From the NCBI GenBank assembly GCA_900660155.1, contig CABFPE010000893.1:12966-39423 (forward strand): DNA of 26,458 nucleotides. The letters run 5' to 3'. Every line of letters starts with the position of its first letter. The first letter of the stretch is position 1. Under the pieces are notes generated by a model. It was not told where the DNA came from. It made no database searches and saw nothing but the letters and a program-made list of their open reading frames with translations. This DNA comes from Hofstenia miamia. Lineage: Eukaryota; Xenacoelomorpha; Acoela; Hofsteniidae. Made by a program: the position numbers and the translations under genes. Of this stretch, positions 7,380-16,614 are shown one piece after another.

Positions 7380-9511
7380 AACAATTGAAACTTAAGAAAC
7401 CACAAAAGCCAAAGAAGTGTTTCTTAGAAAGATAAACAATGCAAAAGAATAGTGGAAATATGTTTTTAACTCAATTTGGGAAGTCAAAAAAAATTTCTTG
7501 AACCATAAATGAATTATATCTAACGAAGCAATTATTTCAGATAAAAATATAATACTAAATGTATTAAACAGAACAATAAAATTACTGGAAGTTCTAATTT
7601 TACTCAATTTATGAAAAGTCTATCGACTTTCAAAAATCATTCTTCCCGTTTTTCATTTAGGCTTGCACAGTATATAGGAATTAAGTCTTATTGGAAAAAA
7701 ATTAAATACTAACAAATTAACGGCTACGTTTAACTTTCCTTGCTTTGTAATTAAAGAGTTTTTCCAATATTTGGCGAGCATTTACTTTTTGCATTTAATC
7801 AATGAATTATGTATAATAATTTCCAGAATTTACATAAAAATCTGAAAATACTCCTTTGTATAAAGCAGTGACTCTTTTCTGCAAAAAAATATTGACCAAT
7901 ATCAATTACAAATCTATTCCGCAAATTTTTTGAAAAATTGCTTTATGTCGAAATAAATGCTTATATATCGGTATCTTCATTTTATCAAAAACTCAATTTG
8001 GATTTCGTCCCAGCTACAGTACAAGGGATGCAGCATTATCAATTACGGAAAAAATAATAATAATTATACTCAAAAGCAAGTTTGGTTGTGTAACCATAAT
8101 CGATTTAATCAAAACATTTAATAAAGTATGAATTCTGAATTACTATTACGAAAATTGGCACAATACTTTTTTGATAACAACGCTATTTTATAATCATGAA
8201 CTTCTTACGAAACCGAAAACAGCATGTAGTTTTGAATGGAAAAATAATCTGACAATGTAACAACTGAAACAGGGATATCGCAGGGAACAGTAGTACCTTC
8301 TGAAACATTGGCAGATATTGACACAATATTTTTTGCCGTGAGCCTTCAGCTAATCAAAATTATTATTTTTTGGGATATACATTCAAAGGTGCAATTTACA
8401 CTAGAGATAGACAATATGAGGTAAACATGGATCAGATCCCGACCCGATCGTAATATTTACTGCTTGACCCGGAACGTTGAATTTGATTTGACGTTGTGGA
8501 TCTTTCTCCAATCAAATTATCATTAACATCAATCCTATTCTGACGGGGTAACAGCAATTCATTAGTTTTACTCAACGTCTTTGATCTTTCTCAAATCAAG
8601 CTGTGGTCACCATCACTATTATCAAAATAAATCTAGTCCGGGTTATTGGGTACCCGATGTCACTCTTTATTTGGCACCACCTCCCCATAATAAAAATAGA
8701 GCTAAACGAACTAAAAATAAATGTTGATAAAACTCAATTTATTTTCTTTTCATCAAATTCTTGTGAGAGTCTAAGACAAAACCTGGGAACTTAAAATCAA
8801 AAACAAAATAATCACAAAAAGTAATTGATTTAAATACTTAGGAGCTGAAATAGATAATTACCTAAATTCTATTCATGTTTGCAAACTAAAAGTTGGAATA
8901 AAATATCTTTATCATTTAGGGAATTTTTCATCTTAATATCATAAGCAGTTAATAAACATCTTTGTTTGTCTCACTTAAGCTACTGTTCAACTTTGTTATT
9001 ACAATCTACAGCTAAAATATGTCAATTTTTTGACAACTTTAAACTGGGCATTAAAAAACTCTAAATTTTTCAAAAAATCATGGTAGTTTATCAGAATATA
9101 GAAATAAATGGCTTCTTCTTACAAAAATTAAGAATAAAGCTCTAAGTATTCTATTGAGATCTAAAGCAAAATGCCCATCACTAATGTTTCTTATTTGTCA
9201 TTTAAAAGTAAACAATCGTTTACAACTTTTTTCAATTAAAGAATCTTTAGACACATATCATCATTGAGAAATCCACGTCTGGAACAAAATAGATTATGTA
9301 TGTCGATCAGAAACTAATCAAAAAAAACTTTAAAAGAAAATTGAAAGATTTTTGTCAAAAAGCAACCTTTTTCAATCTTTTCAAAATCGCATTTAGCGTA
9401 TACACACAAAAGCTTTCACGCAAAAACTTGCACATTATTTATATATTTTTACTGTTGTAGTTTTTTGAATTTGTATTGTTCAGTATTTTACGCAATACGT
9501 TGCTTTTACTT
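7380..9511 (+). pseudogene. Non-LTR retrotransposon reverse transcriptase, heavily decayed
   Basis: Plus-strand pieces in shifting frames follow LINE order. A linker is seen first (RKINNAKE-stop-WKYVFNSI, about 7417-7480). NINYKSIPQIF (about 7898) matches the NYRPIS block. LSKTQFGFRPSYSTRDAALS (from 7982) is the classical QxGFR..ST RT block. VTIIDLIKTFNKV is the DLSKAFD block, with Asp at the first catalytic position. NSELLLRKLAQYF follows after a one-base shift near 8128, then TETGISQGTVV, the GxxQGS block (about 8262-8294). A stretch near 8390-8640 looks inserted. LKINVDKTQFIFF (about 8711) and FKYLGAEIDNYLN (about 8830) follow, then LSHLSYCSTLLLQ (about 8970) and NKALSILLRSKAKCP (about 9130). 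Dozens of stops and shifts show an old copy. The clade cannot be fixed; it differs from the CR1-like copy at 2235. Confidence 0.75.
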
Positions 9512-9567
9512 TTATTATTATTATTATTATTATTATTATAATTGTTATATATATATATATATATATA
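9403..9567 (+). repeat. LINE 3' end with (TTA)n tail, first copy
   Basis: A short 3' region following the RT relic ends in a (TTA)8-type tail and a (TA)n run, then a gap character at 9568. It is repeated with offset 407 at 9810-9980. Simple-triplet tails are known for several LINE clades. Confidence 0.7.
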
Positions 9568-9809
9568 NTTGGATAGAAATGATATTTTTGGAATACAAAA
9601 CAACTACGATGATGGAATTTAGTATTTTCATATTTTTGTTAAGTGAGGTGTCAATCAACTAGTCATTGAAAAAATTATGGACACTAAATACATACTATAT
9701 TTTATTTCAATAAAATACAACGCGCCACACATCTGTACTTTTTTAATGTTGCAGTGCCATTGAGAAAAACACTTCTGAATCAGACTTGTCAACGAGCCGT
9801 AATTTCTAN
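9568..9809. other. 240-bp fragment bounded by two gap characters
   Basis: Bases 9569-9808 are enclosed by single 'n' at 9568 and 9809, and on both sides the same LINE 3' end occurs. The fragment itself matches nothing recognised. It looks like a small contig placed between two contigs that actually overlap. Confidence 0.6.
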
Positions 9810-9916
9810 CACACAAAAGCTTTCACGCAAAAACTTGCACATTATTTATATATTTTTACTGTTGTAGTTTTTTGAATTTGTATTGTTCAGTATTTTACGC
9901 AATACGTTGCTTTTAC

Positions 9917-9953
<37 letters not shown>

Positions 9954-9980
9954 ATTGTTATATATATATATATATATATA
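9810..9980 (+). repeat. LINE 3' end with (TTA)n tail, second copy
   Basis: Identical by eye to 9403-9567 except for two more triplets in the (TTA)n tail, followed by (TA)n. After it the sequence continues uniquely (AAATCAATAATT...). Confidence 0.7.
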
Positions 9981-10110
9981 AATCAATAATTTTGTTTGTA
10001 GTGTTTTGTTTTATGTACAATTGTGTAATGCAATAAATTACCTTTGACTCTTAATTTTATTATTATTATTATATTAATTATTATTATTGTAAAAAAATAA
10101 ATCAATAATT
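9980..10110 (+). mobile_element. Possible short 5'-truncated LINE insertion with 12-bp flanking repeats
   Basis: AAATCAATAATT occurs at 9980-9991 and again at 10099-10110. Between them lie about 107 bases ending in TTA repeats and an A-run, with an AATAAA-like CAATAAATTACC. This fits a tiny retro-insertion with a target duplication, but in AT-rich DNA such a repeat could arise by chance. Confidence 0.35.
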
Positions 10111-10539
10111 GACATACATAAATACCCCACTCCATATCACAAAATATATTCAAAATGTCATGCTCTGGATCCAGCATTAATCTAGGAAATGACTAATGCA
10201 AAACCCAATGTTTGGAGTAATCTGGGAATATTTTCAAGTTTTTTTATAATAAATAATTAGTGTATATATTTAAAAATGTCAATATTGTAGAATTTGCTTA
10301 AGATTTCCATGTAGAGGAAGAAATGAAAAAAAGCTATTAAAGTTAAAATATGCTTTTATGCATAAATTTGTTACTGGTGAAATTTTAAGATGACATTGTA
10401 TATTGAAAATAGAAATCTCTTATAATTTAACTTCAATCAAAATCAGGTCATAAGAACAATTTGGAAAAGTCCCTAATTGATATATTAATGAAATTCTGAA
10501 TTTGTCAGCAACAGAGGCCTTTATCCTCTTTTCAATTGT
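10111..10539. other. No recognised gene
   Basis: AT-rich sequence without a supported frame or repeat. Confidence 0.4.
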
Positions 10540-10745
10540 AACATAACAGCGCACTCACGCCAGAATTTTCCACAAGATTTGAGGAATGTAGAGACTTGCG
10601 TGGTAATCATATCTCATAGAATTTACTACATACGGATCGTACCTGCTTACAACTCTGTGCAGAGGCTTGGATGAAATCCACAGTCTAAACCAATTTTAAA
10701 CAGTTTTTAAACGATTCGTCAAAATAATGAAATTGATGTTGATGT
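10540..10745 (+). pseudogene. LINE ORF2 C-terminal end, relic
   Basis: Frames shift, but the pattern of a LINE C-terminus is visible: RDLRGNHI (about 10590), then RIVPAYNSV in the place of the common VPxWNSLP block, then DEIHSLNQF-stop-TVFKRFVK in the place of the SLNxFKxxL block. No intact frame remains. It ends only some 25-30 bases before the 3' end (stop codon) of the transporter gene, which lies on the opposite strand. Confidence 0.45.
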
Positions 10746-10767
10746 AATGGAATACTAAATTTAAAAA

Positions 10768-12030
10768 TCATAATTGAATTTTTCTGTACAAAATATTATA
10801 TCCAAAATTATATGAATTACATATTAGCAAAAGTATGTATATGACAAGAAATATTCCACACATGTCATAGAAACGCAAAAATTGCAAAACGGGTCCACAC
10901 AAAATAAGCATTGCGATGGCTTTCCCTAAGGAATTAAATAAGCAATTTGTGTTACTAGCTATGAGCGTATTTTGGACATGATCATCATATCCATATTTCA
11001 GCAGTATTACATTTTGAAGTATCATTATTGATGGATATATTCCACTTATTGATATCCCTTGAAGGATCATTGGTAAAGCCAATATATACTCATTAGAGAG
11101 AGTTGTCCAATATTTGCTAAGAAAGAATATACTTATTGCAATGGAAGACAGTGCATTGCATAGAAGTGCAACAAAGCCTGCATATCCCTTCTTACATATG
11201 TAACCAGTAAAAAATATTCCAATAAAGAAGGATGTAGTTGTCGCAGAAAACAAGTAGCCAGTGGTCAATTTTGAGAAATGCAGATGCTCTTGGAAAAAAA
11301 TTGCAAACGCCGTGTCCCTTACGCCTTGCATTGCCATTACAGTGGCAAACGTAAGAGAATACAACAGAAATCCTGGTTTCGATAAAACCGATCTCAGTGG
11401 AGTGGATTGTATAGATTGATCATCAAATTGATTTTCACTTGAACAAGTAGCTAATAGCACGAAAATTAATAACGATATGTTAGAGATACCCAAAAAGGAA
11501 CTTATTGCAGTAAAAGTAGCATCATAGCCAAGTTTGTAATTAATAAATTCCGCCAAAGCTGGACCAATAGCGAATCCAAATCCACGAACATATTGCGTAC
11601 TCAAGATGAAGGCTTGTTTCCTTTCTGGAAAAAAATATAGACAGGAGGTAACTGCTGTGGAATATATCATTCCTTGCGCACAGCCTTGCATTATTCGGAT
11701 GAGCACTGCCAATCCAAACAACACTTCTTTTCTTGAATATACTTCGTTTACATTTAAAAGTAAGAAAGAAGCATTTACTAAAAATGAAAAGCATCCTCCA
11801 ATTGCAGTCACATAAACACAGTTTGATTTTGTTATGAACTTTGACCAGACAAAAAAGACTAGGAGTATGTTGGTAATTTCTTTCATTCCCATGAATATTC
11901 CGATTAAATCATCTGACAGATTGGCATTTTTTGCAAGGATGGGGACCAATGGGCCAATTGTTGCAAGAGAGAAACTTTCTCCCAATACGGATAGGTGAAT
12001 CAATACAATGCAACCACATTGCAAAATCAT
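10768..12030 (-). CDS. Major facilitator superfamily transporter, SLC18-like
   Basis: ATG 12030-12028 opens 420 codons to TGA 10770-10768. An in-frame TAA 18 bases upstream supports this start, and GAAATGA is an acceptable start context. The protein has about twelve membrane segments: 1-32, 41-62, 70-93, 103-127, 140-162, 170-195, 214-238, 254-278, 283-305, 313-340, 360-382, 386-408. A hydrophilic loop at 196-213 (SSENQFDDQS) splits it into two halves, as in all MFS proteins. Marks seen are ESFSLATIGPLVPIL in TM1, RIMQGCAQG at 112-120 (the TM4 R-x-x-QG motif) and GFGFAIGPAL at 150-159 in TM5, resembling vesicular amine/polyamine (SLC18, SLC18B1-type) carriers. The loop 2-3 motif A is degenerate (WSKFITKSN). 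Substrate is unknown; a small organic cation by proton exchange is only a family-based guess. The gene has no introns here, unlike vertebrate SLC18B1. Confidence 0.85.
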   Translation of the reverse strand: MILQCGCIVLIHLSVLGESFSLATIGPLVPILAKNANLSDDLIGIFMGMKEITNILLVFFVWSKFITKSNCVYVTAIGGCFSFLVNASFLLLNVNEVYSRKEVLFGLAVLIRIMQGCAQGMIYSTAVTSCLYFFPERKQAFILSTQYVRGFGFAIGPALAEFINYKLGYDATFTAISSFLGISNISLLIFVLLATCSSENQFDDQSIQSTPLRSVLSKPGFLLYSLTFATVMAMQGVRDTAFAIFFQEHLHFSKLTTGYLFSATTTSFFIGIFFTGYICKKGYAGFVALLCNALSSIAISIFFLSKYWTTLSNEYILALPMILQGISISGIYPSIMILQNVILLKYGYDDHVQNTLIASNTNCLFNSLGKAIAMLILCGPVLQFLRFYDMCGIFLVIYILLLICNSYNFGYNILYRKIQL

Positions 12031-12198
12031 TTCTATACCATTGATTTACTTTTTATCTTATCGTACATTTTGATTTGAATAATAAATCAGCAAGTCAATA
12101 CGAATCTGCCAATCAATTACAAGTTGAATTTTCAGCGATGACCTTGATTTTGCAAAACAAATAAGACTAGTTTCCTTACTCTCTTAAGTCGTTTAACC

Positions 12199-12540
12199 AC
12201 TGACGTTAAATATATAATAAAATTGTACAAGGAAATAATTCGCACTGTTCTTGAATGCTGTAGTCCACTTTGGCATCACTCTATAACAAAAAATCAAAAA
12301 CAGGCATTAGAAAGAATTCAGCAAAGAGCTTTTAAAATAATGATACCTACTGTTGATTTTGAAACATTATGTAATCATTATGTGATACAATTATTATATG
12401 GCAGACAACAAATTTAATGTGACAAACTATGGGTTAAAATCACAAAATATTTAAACATCATCTACACCATGTAGTTCCCACTGAAAGAGACATAAGTTAT
12501 CCATTAATTCTAGACTCAATGATTCAGGTTATAGAATTGC
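12199..12540 (+). pseudogene. LINE ORF2 post-RT region, relic
   Basis: A 64-codon open stretch to TAA 12415-12417 reads IIRTVLECCSPLWHHSITKN then QKQALERIQQRAFKIMIP. This is the conserved post-RT region of many LINEs (RxVLEYxSPVWH...LERVQxRAxKII). After the stop and a shift, KHHLHHVVPTERDISYPLIL (about 12450-12510) fits the following block. The RT itself is not present upstream, where the MFS gene lies on the other strand. It ends at an (AT)n run and the foldback element. Confidence 0.65.
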
Positions 12541-12581
12541 TTCGATGCAATCAAAAAATGGATATATATATATATATATAT

Positions 12582-12860
12582 GGGGGTTCAGATAAAAGTG
12601 AGTTTTATAAAATGTTTGTTTATATCTCTTAACAAGTAGTAGTTTTAAAGTACTGTAGTGATGCATATTACCCTACAAAAGACTCTGATAGGAGTAGATG
12701 CTAACATACGAGTGTAGAATTAATCAAGGGCTGCTACAGGTTCGGGCGTACATGTACAAAATTTCTCAGAAAAGTTTGTCAAATTTCTTTTTCCTTTTTC
12801 TCTAATCGTCTGCTTTTCCCCTCATCTCTCTCTCTCTTTCTCTCGCTTTCTCTTGTTTTC

Positions 12861-12905
<45 letters not shown>

Positions 12906-13167
12906 TTCTCTTTCTTCCTTCATATTTCCTCTCATTTTATTCTTTTCTTTTTCGACTTTAAGAGTCATTGTCTTTTTGACGATGAATTCAAATCATTTTT
13001 GTTGATTCAAAATTCACGTCTAAATTTGAAACTGCACGCAAAAATTTGAACGCTTAAAATTTGAACGATTGAAATCTTTATTGATAAGTGCATCACTACA
13101 GTTCTTTAAATATACTACGTTTTAAGAGACATAAACAAACATTTTAAAAAACGCATTTTTTATTAAC

Positions 13168-13170
<3 letters not shown>
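12582..13170. mobile_element. Foldback/MITE-type element with ~85-bp inverted arms, in (TA)n
   Basis: The left arm, 12582-12666 (GGGGGTTCAGATAAAAGTGA ... CTGTAGTGATGCA), pairs with the right arm, 13088-13170, read in reverse complement (GTGGTTAATAAAAAATGCG ... CTGTAGTGATGCA). The best-kept core is AAATGTTTGTTTAT-TCTCTTAA. Both ends abut (TA)n runs, as expected for a TA-targeting Tc1/mariner-type non-autonomous element. The interior has no protein frame and contains a long pyrimidine tract. Confidence 0.75.
12786..12958. repeat. Pyrimidine tract with (CT)n core
   Basis: About 170 bases nearly all C and T on the + strand, with a pure (CT)n run at about 12864-12899. Such mirror-like tracts can form triplex DNA. 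It lies inside the foldback element. Confidence 0.85.

Positions 13171-13222
<52 letters not shown>
13171..13222. repeat. (AT)n microsatellite
   Basis: AT run with one C interruption, directly flanking the foldback element. Confidence 0.9.
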
Positions 13223-13225
<3 letters not shown>

Positions 13226-13619
13226 CTATGGTGTATTCTAATGTTGTTTATTGTTTGAAATTTTGGTAGCAAGGGCAAATATATTATATATTTCTCTCTC
13301 TCTCCCTTGTTCAAAAAAATTAAAGCTGAAAATTTTCAATAACTCGAGGTATCTCTAAAAAATCTGAGATCTATGATTTCTGTTTTTATTAGGTAATCCC
13401 TAAGGCTAACATATTACAACAAAGTTTATAAATGTAGACTACTAGAAATGACATTGAATTTTTTGTGCTTTGCCACAAAAAGAGTAATTTCTGCAATTTT
13501 TGATATATTTCTTATTTATATACGAGTAATATAAACAAAACTAAACTAAGCTGTAGTCGTTTTGTACAACATTCCAACACGAGCGACATTTGAACTATAC
13601 GGGGTTTGAACCTGCCAAA

Positions 13620-13656
<37 letters not shown>

Positions 13657-14685
13657 TGTGCCATTTTTCAAATTTTCTTTTATGTTTAGAGCCAGTCACT
13701 AATTGGTATAAGAAAGTCATTTTTGGAAAGCCCATAATATTTTTAAGTCTAGACTAGACAATAACCAACTAATCCATGATTATAAATATAATTGCTTAAA
13801 TATGTGTTTCTTGCAGCGGAAATTTGTTCATAAATGGTTTGAAATTAACATTGAAATTCTCAATTTTTTCCTTTAGCTATGAGAAGCACCAGCACGACCT
13901 TTTAATAAACCAAAATGATTAGAATAATGAATAACAACAAAGAAATGCTAGGTAACTGTAGTAAAGAAAAATTATTAAAACATAATTGGTTTGTAAAAAA
14001 TAAATAATATCAAAAATTTTCTGACCATATCCAGGGGTTCAAGCTTAATTTGTTAAACGGATAAATAATTGTTTGAATGTAGGTAGAGAAATTTAACTAA
14101 ATTTTAAACAAGTTAAATAGAAGTTAGGTTGGTCTGTATCTGGCATAATAACATCACTGAAACAGTAGATAGAACCTGCAATTCATCAATATTTTATAAA
14201 ATTTCAAATGAAATTAGTCAGCTTGTATCCGGTATTAGAATAATATTGAAGTAATGACCTTATCCTAAAGTTCAGCTATGATTAGAAATCAATTAAAAAT
14301 AGTCAGCCTGAATAATTTTTAAAAAATTGCAAAGTCCTAATATTCTGACCCAAGCAAAAATTTATGTAAAAAATCTGCTAAATTTAAAAAAATACAACAA
14401 ATATGAATGTGGGAAGGACAAAACTTTCAGCCTGAAAATTGCACCAATTTTTTAAAAATTTAGTATTTTGAAATATTGAGAGTTCATGATATTAAAAAAT
14501 ATAACAAATACTGAATGGCTTCGTGAGAAACCAAGGTTTAGAAATTTATCGAAAAATACTTAATATAGTTAATATCACATTATTAACAAAGCATTTCAAC
14601 ATTGAAAAAGGTAGCACTTCCCTAAAAAATTATAATATACATGTAATAGAATCATTTAAGGAGTCTCAATAAATTGTTTCTAGAT
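13223..14685. other. No recognised gene
   Basis: AT-rich DNA with an (AT)n run at 13622-13652. A faint repeat (TCTGTATCTGGCATAATAAC near 14132 versus CTTGTATCCGGTATTAGAAT near 14222) suggests an old ~90-bp duplication. No frame is supported. Confidence 0.5.
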
Positions 14686-14697
14686 TATATATATGTA

Positions 14698-14754
<57 letters not shown>
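14686..14754. repeat. (AT)n microsatellite
   Basis: About 70 bases of AT repeat with two early G interruptions, ending at the hAT-type element. Confidence 0.9.
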
Positions 14755-14757
<3 letters not shown>

Positions 14758-14758
14758 G

Positions 14759-15376
14759 CAGAGTTGTAACCGGGCCATTAGTTCAAGCATAGTCTGTTGC
14801 AAATGGTAATATTCAGGCCCAGACTTGGCCCGTCATATCCAAAACCATTATACGATTTTTGTAAATAAAAAAATTAAGCATATAATTGAAAATATTAAAA
14901 TAAAAACATTTTTGAATCAACTGCATTTTTAAGAATATAGTTAACTCGTGATGGCATCAAATGCGATCGGCTTCAAATAAGGATGCGTATTGAAGTATTA
15001 ATAATAAATATGTTTATTGTACATCATATAAGAATGTTACGAACTTATGCAGCATGCCCCTCTCAAACATGCAAATAATACACAGTGTTTTGTCAAAGTA
15101 ATTTAAATGTTCCGCTGGGACACCTAAAATATAAATTAAATTGATTGCTATTACTAAGACAATTTCTGAATAAATTGTAATTATTGTTGCCGTGGAATTA
15201 CATTTTGATGTATTATTAGTCAATTGGATATAATATTTTAATGCAAGACAAGGTATATTTATTAATGACATTTTGAACAATTCTAGGCTCGTTGTTCATA
15301 AATTTCTCAATCGGCCCGCCCCTGGCCTGCTTCGTTCTAAATTTTGAGGCCAAAGACCGACCCGGTTACAACTATG
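14759..15376. mobile_element. hAT-type non-autonomous element
   Basis: The left end CAGAGTTGTAACCGGGCC matches the reverse complement of the right end, CATAGTTGTAACCGGGTC (two mismatches). Eight bases outside each end form a target duplication with one mismatch: ATATGCAG (14751-14758) and ATATACAG (15377-15384). The CAG-type ends and 8-bp duplication are the mark of hAT elements. The 618-bp interior has no transposase; GGCCC/GGGCC motifs recur near both ends, as subterminal binding repeats often do. Confidence 0.75.
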
Positions 15377-15378
15377 AT

Positions 15379-15860
15379 ATACAGTCCCCGCCAAAAGTTT
15401 AACACCACTAGCAGAAATAATGAAATGAAAGGAAAACTGACTCAAATCGAAATATTCAAAAGAAAAGCAAACCAAAAATTCAACATAAATAGAAATGAAT
15501 AGTTTCTCAATACCTCGTTGACCCGCCACGCGCGTTGATGTCTGCCTAAATTCGAGGCATACTCTCGACTAAACCTGCACAATAGCCTTCTGAAATATCA
15601 TTTATGCAGGAATGCAAAATGGCTGATTCAGATCATCCACGCTGTTCAGCTGTTGTTTCGCGGTATTGATCATACGAAGATGTTCAAAAGTAGACTCTAA
15701 AAATACACTTCCCGACTTTTTAAAAATATTTCTAATGTTTCTGCAGAACATTTTTTGATTAAACGAAATTAAATCAGTTTTGAACATTTGTTGTGTACAC
15801 CACTGGATAAGAGACAATAATATTGTTTTTAAACAAAAATAAAAGAAAAGCAATTTTCAG
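15379..15860 (-). pseudogene. Tc1-like element, 3' end: terminal repeat and transposase C-terminus
   Basis: The tip TACAGTCCCCGCCAAAAG (from 15379) is a Tc1-type terminal repeat beginning at a TA. On the minus strand the transposase C-terminus reads DISEGYCAGLVESMPRI-stop-ADINARGGSTRY, ending at TGA 15509-15507, a very typical Tc1 ending (LVESMPRR...AVIxARGG.TRY). A TAG (15548-15546) and a frameshift near 15625 break it. Upstream, FLESTFEHLRMINTAKQQLNSVDDLNQ (about 15703-15625) corresponds to the DLNPIEHLW...TLxEL region, with the DLNP part lost. Nothing certain is seen beyond about 15860, and the other terminal repeat was not found. It is a dead copy of a cut-and-paste element. Confidence 0.7.
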
Positions 15861-16364
15861 TGAAAGAAACTATTAAAAACAACTACTAAACCGGACTTCA
15901 AGAAGAATTTTAAAATGGTTAACATATCGACAAAACATATAACACAAAGAGTATATATAACATGTATAAAAGCAGTATTAAAAATAGCAACATGTGTTCT
16001 GCTTGTATCACTATAAAAATCATCTAATGTTATAATACCCGGTGCTTTGTAAATGTTTTGAAAATTGTGCCAAATAAAAAATTGATCATCCATTCTAGGT
16101 GAGAAAAAGCGAGAAATGACAATTTGTAAATGCGCACAGCACACAACTCAATGACTTACGATAAAGAATGAATATTAATGAGTATTATATAAAACATAAT
16201 TGATAAGTTGAATCGCCCTCTATCAACGGGGTTGGTTGACTACTTGGGACTGCAATTATCTTTATTAATTATTATAGCACTTATATGAATTCTTGTGCAT
16301 CTTTGATGGGCAGTTGAGGGTATTGAAATACAGAGATAATATGCTAATATGGTTAATTTTATGT

Positions 16365-16428
16365 GCTGTTTTAAACAGCACTAGTTTGCTGTTACAGTTT
16401 GCAGCTGGTAACAGCGCTGCTAACAGCA
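16365..16428. repeat. Cluster of GCTGTT/AACAGC palindromic motifs
   Basis: A perfect 15-base palindrome, GCTGTTTTAAACAGC, is followed within 50 bases by GCTGTTACAG, GCTGGTAACAGC and GCTGCTAACAGC. The motif occurs on both strands repeatedly. Function is unknown; it could be transposase subterminal sites or chance expansion. Confidence 0.5.
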
Positions 16429-16561
16429 GTTCTGGTTGGGTTAGACTACTATTTTTGCCGACCAGTTCCAACAACGTTTCCATAGTAAGTACAACGTATA
16501 TTATTTTTCTCAAAACGAAATTATAACAAAACCATGCCGTTTAGCACCGATGTTACATTTT

Positions 16562-16614
16562 GCAGCGGCGCGCATCACATTCATAAGCGGTAGCGGCGTG
16601 GCGTGACGGCGGCT
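16562..16614. repeat. GC-rich CGGCG island
   Basis: A short block (AGCGGCGCGC ... TAGCGGCGTGGCGTGACGGC) sharply richer in G+C than its surroundings. Read in reverse complement (TAGCCGCCG ... CCGCTTATG), it resembles the block at 20092-20170 read forward (TAGCCGGC ... CCGACTTATG). Confidence 0.4.

Noticed and set aside
11540..11815. Frames on both strands inside the transporter gene
   Set aside because: Shadows of the 420-codon MFS frame.
13585..13625. GGTTCAAACCCCG on the minus strand, like a tRNA B box
   Set aside because: No A box or acceptor stem; the upstream sequence is an (AT)n run, so neither a tRNA nor a SINE head is supported.
15014..15280. 88-codon minus frame in the hAT-type element
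   Set aside because: No motif; lies within a non-autonomous element and has no support as a protein.
15857..16144. 95-codon minus frame upstream of the Tc1 relic
   Set aside because: It was tested as the continuation of the transposase; no DDE or helix-turn-helix block could be seen.
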